In this document: positions 43,901-51,515 of the stretch, piece by piece
Layout: each line of letters opens with the position of its first letter
Numbering within the stretch: position 1 is the stretch's first letter
Origin: Mycobacterium simulans
Lineage (GTDB): Bacteria > Actinomycetota > Actinomycetes > Mycobacteriales > Mycobacteriaceae
Direction: 5' to 3'
Assembly: GCF_900232995.1 (NCBI RefSeq)
Contig: NZ_OCVX01000003.1
Location: forward strand, 3,334,509 to 3,398,508
Length of the DNA stretch: 64,000 nt
Program-made: the position numbers and the translations under genes
Notes under the pieces: generated by a model
The model's input: only the letters and a program-made list of their open reading frames with translations
Databases searched by the model: none
Told to the model about the DNA's origin: nothing

Positions 43901-45187
43901 CAGGCCGGCGATCACGGTCTTCCGATTGGCAACGGTGGCAACGGGATTAGTGCAAATGATCCAGCACGCCTTGATCTGGCCGTCGGCCATTCGGGAAAAC
44001 ATGTCGATCACGCCGGCGCTGACGTCGCTGCGCAACGATCCGTGGGGAATGCCCCACTGTTCCTCGACGAATTTGCGGTCCTCGGCCGAAGTCACCGACC
44101 GCTGACCCGGCAGACCCGGCCCCATGTAACCCATTTCGCGTCCACCCATGGCGTTTGGCTGACCGGTTAGGGAGAAGGGACCGCTGCCCGGCTTGCAGAT
44201 CGCGCCGGTGGCCAGGTGCAGGTTGCAGATCGCGTTGGTGTTCCAGGTGCCGTGGGTGCTCTGGTTGATTCCCATCGTCCAGATGCTCATCCAGTTTGCG
44301 GATTCGCCGATCCAGCGTGCCGCCGTGCGGATGTCTTCCTCAGAAATGTTGGTGATTTCGCTGACCCTGGCGGGGCTGAATTGCGCCAGGAAGCTCGGCA
44401 TCACCTCCCAGCCCTCGGTGAATTCGGCGATGAACTCGGCATCGGTGTGCCCGTTTTGGACGATCTGCTGCAGTAATCCGTTGAGCAGTGCCAGATCGGT
44501 CCCGGGGGCAATCTGTAGGAACAGGTCAGCCTTGTCAGCGGTCGCGGTGCGGCGCGGGTCGACGACGATCAGTTTGGCGCCCGCCTTTACGCGGTCCATC
44601 ATCCGCAGGAACAGAATCGGGTGGCAGTCAGCCATATTCGCGCCGATGACGAAGAAGACGTCGGCATGATCGATGTCCTGGTATGAGCCTGGTGGTCCGT
44701 CGGCGCCCAGCGACAGTGTGTAGCCCGAACTGGCCCCCGCCATGCACAACCGCGAATTCGACTCGATTTGGTTGGTGCCGATGAACCCCTTGGCCAGCTT
44801 GTTCGCCAAGTACTGGGCCTCGATGGACATCTGCCCCGACACGTAGATGGCTACAGCATCTGGGCCGTGTTCATCGATGATCGCTCGTAACCGTTTGGCG
44901 CATAGGGTAATGGCGTCATCGGTATCGATTGGTTGGAGGGGTTCACCGCGGTCGGACCGCAGGTGTGCCGACTCCGCCCTGCCCGGTGCGCCGAAAAGGT
45001 CTACGGTGGTCGTGCCCTTGGTGCACAACCGGCCGAAGTTGGCCGGATGGCTGTTGTCCCCAGTCGATTTGGTGATGTGACGACGGCCGCTTTCGGGGTC
45101 AGTTGTGATCTGCAGCACCATTCCGCAGCCCACGCCGCAGTACGCGCACATCGAGTGCACGGCATGCTGGCCGGGCTGCGTAGCCAC
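40991..45187 (-). CDS. assimilatory nitrate reductase fused to a sulfite-reductase-type flavoprotein
   Basis: A 1398-residue fusion. The N-terminal part (to about residue 720) is a molybdopterin oxidoreductase with the [4Fe-4S] motif CAYCGVGCGM near residue 14, then LGADGPPGSYQDIDHADVFF, and a molydopterin-dinucleotide-binding end. A flavodoxin domain follows (VLWASQTGNAEELAAGIA). The last domains are FAD and NADPH binding (RLYSISSSPKENPGEVH, GVCSTYLADR, MIGPGTGIAPFRGFL). It would reduce nitrate to nitrite with NADPH through FMN/FAD, as a self-contained system. GTG 45187 follows a GAAAGGA site; longer frames are possible but start in non-homologous DNA. Nearby narK1 fits nitrate transport. 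Not at this place in H37Rv. Confidence 0.9.
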   Translation of the reverse strand: MATQPGQHAVHSMCAYCGVGCGMVLQITTDPESGRRHITKSTGDNSHPANFGRLCTKGTTTVDLFGAPGRAESAHLRSDRGEPLQPIDTDDAITLCAKRLRAIIDEHGPDAVAIYVSGQMSIEAQYLANKLAKGFIGTNQIESNSRLCMAGASSGYTLSLGADGPPGSYQDIDHADVFFVIGANMADCHPILFLRMMDRVKAGAKLIVVDPRRTATADKADLFLQIAPGTDLALLNGLLQQIVQNGHTDAEFIAEFTEGWEVMPSFLAQFSPARVSEITNISEEDIRTAARWIGESANWMSIWTMGINQSTHGTWNTNAICNLHLATGAICKPGSGPFSLTGQPNAMGGREMGYMGPGLPGQRSVTSAEDRKFVEEQWGIPHGSLRSDVSAGVIDMFSRMADGQIKACWIICTNPVATVANRKTVIAGLEKAELVIAQDAFLETETNEYADVLLPAALWTESDGVMVNSERNLTLFEQAVDPAGQALPDWHLIARIACEMGFSDSFGYESAEDVFEEIKRFWNPKTGYDLCGVSYERLRQTPLQWPCPPGDAADRHPIRYLNDGVSQTQLVREDGHVPRLAFPTATGRAVFFARPHLLPAEMPDADYPFLLNTGRLPHQWHTMTKTGKVARLNKLNPGPFVEIHPEDADALQIADGDRVEIASRRGRAVLPAAISDRVRPGNCFAPFHWNDVFGEYLSINAVTSDAVDPVSRQPEYKACAVTVTKVPVAPDTAAPDPGVADEGPEIAEISLSQVDTLAEILGLANEPMPQFGQLGRAYLAGVIAGLRSEPGRRAAGVPTLPLSAPFDSNTRLWVDGLLAGMFSRTELPPSLAAPVATDTTEAAPQRAPIVVLWASQTGNAEELAAGIAAQLRQARLPVAVHGMDDFPIADLPTTHELLVITSTTGDGDPPDNGAGFWRALSDDSAPHLDDTRYSVLALGDSNYNDFCGHGHRLDQRLAELGATRLAGRVDCEPDYEDAAAGWLDTVLQALTQPAAPIGDDPTPRPTALIAPARPAGAPQTYTKKHPLVTSLVRNTTLSRPRSAKDVRQLVFHIPEGTVSYEAGDSLGVWPRNNDGLVDEWLTVTGLDGHAEVEIADHGSMTSMSLREALTDRLAIAHISPDLLRFAQQRTHDAASAAELAELMKPENKAALADWSWGRQSVDLLARAPVTASVDEWLAVLKPLQPRLYSISSSPKENPGEVHLTVSPVRYNFQGVPRRGVCSTYLADRSPNDQIALYVRTCRNFRVPSDPHTPMIMIGPGTGIAPFRGFLQERRALGHTAPNWLFFGEQHAATDFYYREEIEAMHADGLLTELDLAFSRDQREKVYVQHLMRKRGARLWQWLQEGAHLYVCGNADPMAKDVDRALCQIVVEHGRLDADEATAYVRALSADKRYHRDVY

Positions 45188-45438
45188 GCTTACGTCCTTT
45201 CTCGGGTGCTCAATCGTTTGCGCTGAATCGTGCGACAAGGATGTTTCAGGACGAGATATCCGAGGTTTCAACCGTTTTACGGACTTCCCGCGATGGCCCC
45301 GGGCGCGGCAGTGCGCCGTTGAGAGCGACCAACTGGGTCTGAGCCCAACAGTACCCGCGGCGTGGCCTGCTTTAGGCCCTACACCTGGGCTTATGACGAA
45401 ACCTGGGGAAGATTCACAGTCTTCGCTAAGCTCGCGGC

Positions 45439-45930
45439 GTGCGTCGTCGGCTGAGCGCGATTCTGATGATTTTGGGCCTGGCGGCCGCCGGTTGCGGCTC
45501 GAAGCCGCCGACACCGCGACCCGCGCCGCCGGTCACCTGCAAGGATTCTGACGGGCCGTCTCCCGCCACCGTCGGGAGGGCTATCGCCGGGGTTCCGATC
45601 GTGGTACCCGGTTCGGCTTGGGCGGAAATCGGGCGCGGCCATACCAGGAAATGCCGTTTGTACTGGGTGCAGATCATTCCGACCATTGCCGACGAGTCGA
45701 CTCCCCAGCAGCTGTTGTTCTTTGACCACAACACCCCGCTAGGCCCACCAACGCCCAATCCGAAGCCCTACATAACTGTGTTGCCTCCCGGTGACGACAC
45801 CGTGACAGTCCAGTACCGATGGCAGGCTGCCGGCGATCGCCCCTGCTGTCCCAGTGGCGTTGGCACCGTTCGATTTCGGATCGGACCAGACGGCAAGCTG
45901 AAAGCGCTCGACACGATCCCGCACCAGTAG
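45439..45930 (+). CDS. lppP: lipoprotein LppP
   Basis: A 163-residue secreted lipoprotein, equal to Rv2330c. The signal peptide has the lipobox LAAAGCGS, with the acylated cysteine near residue 19. The mature part is beta-rich with a conserved CCPSGVGTVRFRIG near the end. GTG start at 45439. Function unknown. It keeps its place next to narK1 as in M. tuberculosis. Confidence 0.9.
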   Translation: MRRRLSAILMILGLAAAGCGSKPPTPRPAPPVTCKDSDGPSPATVGRAIAGVPIVVPGSAWAEIGRGHTRKCRLYWVQIIPTIADESTPQQLLFFDHNTPLGPPTPNPKPYITVLPPGDDTVTVQYRWQAAGDRPCCPSGVGTVRFRIGPDGKLKALDTIPHQ

Positions 45931-46128
45931 CGTTCGCGCACAACAACTTCCAATGATCTCGGGCGTATGGCTCGACTGCCAGGTGCGCGTTGCCTACAGC
46001 AGTTCTACAGGACTTCTACAGGAGTTTCAGGCTCCGCACGGAATGCTCCGAGTTCGCAAGACTGGCACCCTGGAAGGTCGACGCAGCTTGATGACGGCCA
46101 AGAACGAGGCCGGGGAGCAAGGAGGGTG

Positions 46129-47667
46129 ATGGACCAGCAGATGCTGCTGCAACGCGAAGAATCGCCGCGCAGTCCCGGTCACGACTTGAGAGCTGTACGT
46201 ACCGAAGCCCAGGCTGCGGCCAAACGCCGCGCCGGCTCACGCCACATCTCGTGTTGGGACCCCGAGGATGTGGTGGCATGGGAGGCCGGTAACAAGACCA
46301 TCGCCCGGCGCAATCTGCTCTGGTCGGTCGTGACCGTGCACCTGGGTTACTCGGTGTGGACGCTGTGGCCGGTGATGGAGTTGTTCATGCCGCAGAACGT
46401 CTATGGATTTTCGGCGGGTGACAAGTTTCTGCTCGGCACCACCGCAACCCTTGTTGGGGCGTGCCTGCGGATGCCGTATTCGTTGGCCACCGCGATCTTC
46501 GGCGGCCGCAACTGGGCGATGTTCTCGGCAATCGTGTTGCTAATTCCCATCATTGGCGCCATTGCGTTGTTGGCCCATCCAGGTCTGCCGCTGTGGCCGT
46601 ATCTGGTATGCGCGGCACTGACGGGATTGGGCGGCGGTAATTTCGCGGCCTCGATGAGCAACGCCAATGCCTTCTATCCGCATCGGCTCAAAGGCTCCGC
46701 ACTTGGAATTGCCGGTGGCATAGGCAATCTCGGTGTGCCGGTGATCCAGTTGGTTGGGCTGCTGGTCATCGCTACGGCGGGCGACGGGAAGCCCTATTTG
46801 GTCTGCGGGCTGTATGCGGTGCTGCTGGCGATCGCCGCGATCGGAGCGGCATTGTGTATGAACAATGTTGAGCAGCACCGGGTCAAGGCGAAGCGGCTCC
46901 GGCCTATCATCACCGCGGTCCTTTCCACCCGGGACACCTGGTTGCTCTCGCTGCTCTACCTCGGCACGTTCGGCTCGTTCATCGGGTTCTCGTTCGCGTT
47001 CGGCCAGGTATTGCAGACCAATTTCATGGCTTGTGGACAAACTGCCGCGCAGGCGGCGCTGCATTCCGCCGAACTGGCTTTCGTCGGGCCGCTGCTGGCG
47101 GCGCTGGCCCGGGTCTACGGTGGCCGGTTGGCCGACCGGATCGGCGGTAGCCGCCTCACCCTGATGGTCTTCGTCGCCATGGCCGTTGCCGCCGGCCTGC
47201 TGATCGGCGCAAGTTCTCTCGAGGACCGCCACCACCATGGCCTGCAGACTGGTTCGGTTGCCGGTGCGGCCATCGTCGGCTACTTTGTCTGCTTCATCGT
47301 GCTGTTCATCTTGTCCGGGCTGGGCAATGGATCCGTCTACAAAATGATTCCGACGATTTTCGAGTCATGCAGCCGTTCCCTGGATCTCGGCCCGGAGGCA
47401 GGGGAGGCCGAACGCCGCGACTGGTCACGAGTCATCTCGGGGGTAGCGATCGGGTTCGTGGCGGCCTTCGGCGCGCTCGGCGGGGTCGGAATCAACCTGG
47501 CGCTGCGCGAGTCCTACATCAGCACGGGCACCGGCACCTCGGCGTTCCTGATCTTCATGGTGTTCTACGCGGCCGCGGGTCTGCTGACCTGGAAGGTGTA
47601 CGCGCGCCGACCAGCCCGCGCCGGGGTTCACCCGGACAGATTCTCTGGGTGCAGCATCTCGGCGTAA
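46129..47667 (+). CDS. narK1: nitrate/nitrite transporter NarK1
   Basis: An MFS nitrate/nitrite porter of 512 residues with about 12 helices, equal to Rv2329c. The nitrate signature regions are visible as GLGGGNFAASMSNANAFYP and GIAGGIGNLGVPVIQL. The N-terminal 50 residues are cytosolic. ATG 46129 follows GGAGGG. A role in supplying nitrate to the neighbouring assimilatory reductase is likely but inferred. Its end overlaps the convergent acyl-CoA oxidase gene by 40 bases. Confidence 0.92.
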   Translation: MDQQMLLQREESPRSPGHDLRAVRTEAQAAAKRRAGSRHISCWDPEDVVAWEAGNKTIARRNLLWSVVTVHLGYSVWTLWPVMELFMPQNVYGFSAGDKFLLGTTATLVGACLRMPYSLATAIFGGRNWAMFSAIVLLIPIIGAIALLAHPGLPLWPYLVCAALTGLGGGNFAASMSNANAFYPHRLKGSALGIAGGIGNLGVPVIQLVGLLVIATAGDGKPYLVCGLYAVLLAIAAIGAALCMNNVEQHRVKAKRLRPIITAVLSTRDTWLLSLLYLGTFGSFIGFSFAFGQVLQTNFMACGQTAAQAALHSAELAFVGPLLAALARVYGGRLADRIGGSRLTLMVFVAMAVAAGLLIGASSLEDRHHHGLQTGSVAGAAIVGYFVCFIVLFILSGLGNGSVYKMIPTIFESCSRSLDLGPEAGEAERRDWSRVISGVAIGFVAAFGALGGVGINLALRESYISTGTGTSAFLIFMVFYAAAGLLTWKVYARRPARAGVHPDRFSGCSISA

Positions 47668-49565
47668 CGCAACTGCTCCGGGATACCGAACCCGTCAACC
47701 AGCGTCTTGGCGTGCGGGCGCAAGACGCGGCAGCGATCGTTGATCCCGCGGGTGACTGCCTTCGCCCGCTCGGTCGATAGGTATCGGTGCTCGATGTACC
47801 AGGCCTTGTCCTCCTCGATTACCGACAACGCGTAGAGGTCGCATACGACACCCAACAGCTTGCGCGCCTCCCGGTCTGGGCATGACTCGATGCCGGCGAC
47901 GAAGGCTTCCAGCACCACCCGGTCGATGTGCGCCGCGGCCGCGTGCAGCACGTGATCCTGCACCGCATTGAACGCGTCGAATGACGACATCTCCTTGGAT
48001 TTGGCCTGCAACCGCCGGGCGACCGACGAAATCAGGTATTCCTCACGGTCCTCGAACATCTTGACCTGAGTGCCGCGGTTGAACAGGCTGCCCTCTTCCT
48101 CGCTGTCCTGCCGGGTGTCCACGATCGTCTGCATAATCGTTTCTGCCGCAGTGCGTTTCATCACGCGATCACCGACGGCGTTGGCGGCGAAGCGAACCCA
48201 TTCGACCGGGCTCATGCTGCGGATGTCGTCGGCGTAGGCGGTCAGTAGCTCCTTGGCCACCAGCTGGGTCAGCACGTGGTTGTCGCCCTCGAACGTGGTG
48301 AACACATCGGTGTCGGCGCGCAACGCGATCAGCCGGTTCTCGGCCATATAGCCCGCACCGCCGCACGCCTCTCGGGCCTCCTGTATGGCCCTACTGGCGT
48401 GCCAGGTGTTGGCTGCCTTTAACCCGGCGGCACGGGCTTCCAATTCACGCTGCTCCTCGGCATCCACGACGTCGGACGTCTGCAGGTCGTGGGTCTTGGA
48501 CACCAGCTCGTTCTGCGCGAACTGCAGCGCGTAAGACCTGGCAATCAGCGGGAACAGCCGACGCTGGTGCGCCAGGTAGTCCATGATCAGCACCTCGTCC
48601 CTGTCGTCGGGTGCGCTGAATTGCCTGCGCTGCAACGCATATCGGGTGGCGATATCCAACGCCACGCGAGCGGCCGCGCCTGCGCTGCCGCCGACGGTGA
48701 CCCGGCCCCGGATCAGGGTGCCGATCATGGTGAAGAACCGGCGGTTCGGGGTGTCGATCGGGGAGCTGTAGGGGCCGTCCGCAGCGACGTCACCGTACTT
48801 GTTCAGCAGATTCACCCGCGGCACACGGACATGGTCAAAGACGATGCGGCCGTTGTCGACACCGGGCAGTCCGCCCTTGTAGTGGCAGTCCGATGTGGTG
48901 ACACCCGGCAGGTCGTTGCCGTCGGCGTCGCGGATCGGCACTAAAACGCAGTGCACGCCGTGGTTGACCGGCTTGCCGCCTTTGGCGGTAATCAGCTGGG
49001 CGAAAACCGCTGCAATGGTTGCGGTCTCGGCCGCGCCGCCGATGTAGTCCTTGCGCGCCGTCGGGGTCGGGGAGTCGACGATGAACTCTTCGGTCTCGGC
49101 GTCGTAGGTCGCCGTCGTCTCCAGGGACTGAACGTTGCTTCCGTGCCCCGTCTCGGTCATGGCAAAGCAACCGAGCAGCTCGAGGGTGATGATCTTCTTC
49201 ACGTACGTCGCGTGGCGTTCGGTGCCCAGGTTCTCCACGGCCCCACCGAACAGGCCCCATTGCACCCCGGCCTTGACCATCAGGGACAGATCCGACATCG
49301 CCAGCATCTCGATCATCGTGATCGCCGCGCCGACGTCGCCGGTGCCGCCGTGCTCTTTGCGGAATCCTTCGTCGGAAACGCCGGCGGCCGCCATGATCTG
49401 CATTTGCTCTGCCACTTTGGCGCGGGCGATGACCGTGTTCGGGGTGTAGTGCGGGCGGAACACTTCGTGGTTCAGCTTGGCCCGCGTCTGGTTCTTCACA
49501 TCACGCCAACGCCCGTCCAGCGCGTTGCGCAGATGTTCGGCAGTGGTTGTGGTGTCTGGCGCCAT
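47628..49565 (-). CDS. acyl-CoA oxidase / acyl-CoA dehydrogenase family protein
   Basis: FAD enzyme for the first step of fatty-acid beta-oxidation, 645 residues. It has the acyl-CoA dehydrogenase motif LGCFAMTETGHGSNVQSLET, the FAD-region GTLIRGRVTVGGSAGAAARV and RAIQEACGG-like REACGGAGYM. The long C-terminal domain (residues 480-645) is typical of acyl-CoA oxidases rather than dehydrogenases. ATG at 49565 (MAPDTTTTAEHL) follows the last upstream stop-free region; an earlier start at 49691 looks non-coding. Oxygen or ETF as acceptor cannot be told from sequence. Confidence 0.88.
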   Translation of the reverse strand: MAPDTTTTAEHLRNALDGRWRDVKNQTRAKLNHEVFRPHYTPNTVIARAKVAEQMQIMAAAGVSDEGFRKEHGGTGDVGAAITMIEMLAMSDLSLMVKAGVQWGLFGGAVENLGTERHATYVKKIITLELLGCFAMTETGHGSNVQSLETTATYDAETEEFIVDSPTPTARKDYIGGAAETATIAAVFAQLITAKGGKPVNHGVHCVLVPIRDADGNDLPGVTTSDCHYKGGLPGVDNGRIVFDHVRVPRVNLLNKYGDVAADGPYSSPIDTPNRRFFTMIGTLIRGRVTVGGSAGAAARVALDIATRYALQRRQFSAPDDRDEVLIMDYLAHQRRLFPLIARSYALQFAQNELVSKTHDLQTSDVVDAEEQRELEARAAGLKAANTWHASRAIQEAREACGGAGYMAENRLIALRADTDVFTTFEGDNHVLTQLVAKELLTAYADDIRSMSPVEWVRFAANAVGDRVMKRTAAETIMQTIVDTRQDSEEEGSLFNRGTQVKMFEDREEYLISSVARRLQAKSKEMSSFDAFNAVQDHVLHAAAAHIDRVVLEAFVAGIESCPDREARKLLGVVCDLYALSVIEEDKAWYIEHRYLSTERAKAVTRGINDRCRVLRPHAKTLVDGFGIPEQLRYAEMLHPENLSG

Positions 49566-49669
49566 AACCGAACGGTAGCCCGCGGCTCTCGCGGCCATGG
49601 GAGTAGCCCGAAAAAATCGGTAATGTCGAGGATGTCGAGCCTGAGCTGAAGTGATCGAACAGGACCGCG

Positions 49670-50236
49670 ATGCCGCAAATTCTGGCCGCACTCACGATCG
49701 TGCTCCTGGTGGGCGCGGTGTTGGGCAGGGTCCTCGTGCTGCGCAAAAGCGGTACTCGGGCAATGCATTTCGGGGAACTCGACAAGACCGATTTCTTGAT
49801 ACCCCCGGTGGCGCTGTTCTACTTTTATACGTTGTTTGCCGCCGCGTTCGGGTGGCCTCTGGTCAGCGGTCAAAGGTTCTTTCGGTCCACGCCGCTAGCT
49901 TGGCTCGGAGTGGGACTCTGCCTGGGCGGGATAGTGATCCTGGTGCTCAGCCTGGTGGCGTTCGGCAACAGCTTCCGGGTCGGCATTGACACCGAACATC
50001 CCGGCGGGCTGGTGACGACCGGCATATTCGCGGTGAGCCGCAATCCGATCTACGTCGGGTTTTTCCTGTTCCTCGTGGGTCAGTTCCTGGTGTTTCCCAA
50101 TTGGATTCCCCTTGTCTATCTGGTCGGCGGTACCTGGCTGTTTAACCGGCAGGTGTTGCGGGAGGAAGAATTCATGCGGCAGCGCTACGGCCAGGAGTAC
50201 ATCGAGTACTGCAGCCGCGTCAGGCGGTATCTATAG
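49670..50236 (+). CDS. isoprenylcysteine carboxyl methyltransferase-like membrane protein
   Basis: A 188-residue membrane protein with about five helices. The C-terminal half has the ICMT/PEMT motif: GGLVTTGIFAVSRNPIYVGF, then REEEFMRQRYGQEYIEYCSR. It is expected to use S-adenosylmethionine; the substrate is unknown, because bacteria lack CaaX proteins. It is divergent from the acyl-CoA oxidase gene and followed by the 41-residue peptide gene. Confidence 0.88.
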   Translation: MPQILAALTIVLLVGAVLGRVLVLRKSGTRAMHFGELDKTDFLIPPVALFYFYTLFAAAFGWPLVSGQRFFRSTPLAWLGVGLCLGGIVILVLSLVAFGNSFRVGIDTEHPGGLVTTGIFAVSRNPIYVGFFLFLVGQFLVFPNWIPLVYLVGGTWLFNRQVLREEEFMRQRYGQEYIEYCSRVRRYL

Positions 50237-50265
50237 CGGGACCCCGGGTGGGCTTAGATAGCGGA

Positions 50266-50391
50266 ATGTCCCAGTCAGACTCCGGCGATTCTTACGACGT
50301 CGGGCACATCCATTCCGACGTGAGCGGAGGCTGGTTGTGGGCGGCCACCTTTGCGTACCTGGTCGGGTTGCTCGTCGCAGCGGTCATGTGA
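50266..50391 (+). CDS. 41-residue single-helix membrane peptide
   Basis: The ATG at 50266 opens a short frame that begins MSQSDSGDSYDVGHIHSD. It continues with a transmembrane helix, GWLWAATFAYLVGLLVAAVM, which ends the protein. The TGA overlaps the ATG of the next gene (TGATG), which suggests translational coupling with the lipoprotein gene. The His/Asp-rich outer part followed by a helix looks designed rather than random. No homologue is recalled. Confidence 0.6.
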   Translation: MSQSDSGDSYDVGHIHSDVSGGWLWAATFAYLVGLLVAAVM

Positions 50392-51515
50392 TGCCCATAC
50401 CGCCAAGATTGCTGGCTGTTTGCTGTCTGTGCGCCGTCCTGTCGCTGGCCGGCTGCTCGGTGCGCCCGCCGGCCACCATCCCACGGCCGATGCTGAGTTA
50501 CCTGGGCCAGATTCGGGTTCCGGCCGACGCCACCTTTGACGGCACGCCCATCGGCGGCTTGTCGGGAATCAGCTTCGATGCGGATAGCCAGGCCTATTAC
50601 GTGATTAGTGACGACTACTCTGAGAAGGGTCCGGCTCGCTTCTACACGGTGCGGCTTTCGTTGTCGGACAAGGGGATTAGCGATGTCGCGATTACCGGCG
50701 TGCATCCGCTGCTGGACGCTTCCGGTCGTCCGTTTGAGCACCAGAATCTGGAGAGCAGGCCGCCAGTGGTTCCTCCCGACCCGGAGGGCATCGCCTTCGA
50801 CTCCGCGCGGCACCGGCTGTATTGGAGCTCCGAAGGCGAACGGCTCACCGACGGACCGCCCTTGCTGCTGGAGTCGTGGCTCCGCATTGCCGCGCCCGAC
50901 GGCGCCTACCTGGGGCAATTCACCTTGCCCGCCAATCTGGCGATGTCTGCGCAGCGCACCGGTCCGCGCCGGAACCGGGCACTGGAGGGGTTGACGCTGA
51001 CACCCGACGGCAGGTCCCTGTTCGCTGCGATGGAGGATCCGGGTTACAACGACGGACCGCTGAAGGACGGCGACCGCCAGGTGCTGACCCGAATCACCAA
51101 ATTCAAGGTCGCCAGCGCAGCGCCCACCGCGCAGTACGCCTATCCGCTGGAGCCGCCCGCTTGGCCCGCCGGATTCAACGGCGTCTCAGATCTCGTCGCC
51201 TTGTCCGACACCACCTTTCTGGTGCTGGAACGGTCCAACGCCTTACCGCCGCTCGTTCGGATATTTCGCGCCGAAATCGGAACCGCGACCGATGTTCTGG
51301 CTATGCCCTCCCTACAAGGTGCAACGTTGACCGCGATGAGCAAGTCACTTGTCGTGGACTTGTCCGCTCTGTCGTCCCCGAAAGACCCGGTGTACAACAT
51401 TGAAGGCATCACGCTGGGACCGAAATTGCCCGACGGCCGTCAATCGGTAGTGCTCGTCAGCGACAACGATTTCTCGCCTAGTCAGGTCACTCAGTTCCTG
51501 TTGTTCGCGATGTAG
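50391..51515 (+). CDS. esterase-like-activity-of-phytase family lipoprotein
   Basis: A 374-residue secreted lipoprotein. The lipobox is VLSLAGCS (cysteine near residue 20). The mature part resembles the beta-propeller family of phytase-type esterases (PF13449): GGLSGISFDADSQAYYVISD, PDPEGIAFD, ALEGLTLTPDGRSLFAAMED and YNIEGITLGP, with SDNDFSPSQVTQFLLF at the end. Substrate unknown. The ATG overlaps the stop of the 41-residue peptide gene; the end overlaps the convergent ABC gene by 29 bases. Confidence 0.88.
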   Translation: MPIPPRLLAVCCLCAVLSLAGCSVRPPATIPRPMLSYLGQIRVPADATFDGTPIGGLSGISFDADSQAYYVISDDYSEKGPARFYTVRLSLSDKGISDVAITGVHPLLDASGRPFEHQNLESRPPVVPPDPEGIAFDSARHRLYWSSEGERLTDGPPLLLESWLRIAAPDGAYLGQFTLPANLAMSAQRTGPRRNRALEGLTLTPDGRSLFAAMEDPGYNDGPLKDGDRQVLTRITKFKVASAAPTAQYAYPLEPPAWPAGFNGVSDLVALSDTTFLVLERSNALPPLVRIFRAEIGTATDVLAMPSLQGATLTAMSKSLVVDLSALSSPKDPVYNIEGITLGPKLPDGRQSVVLVSDNDFSPSQVTQFLLFAM

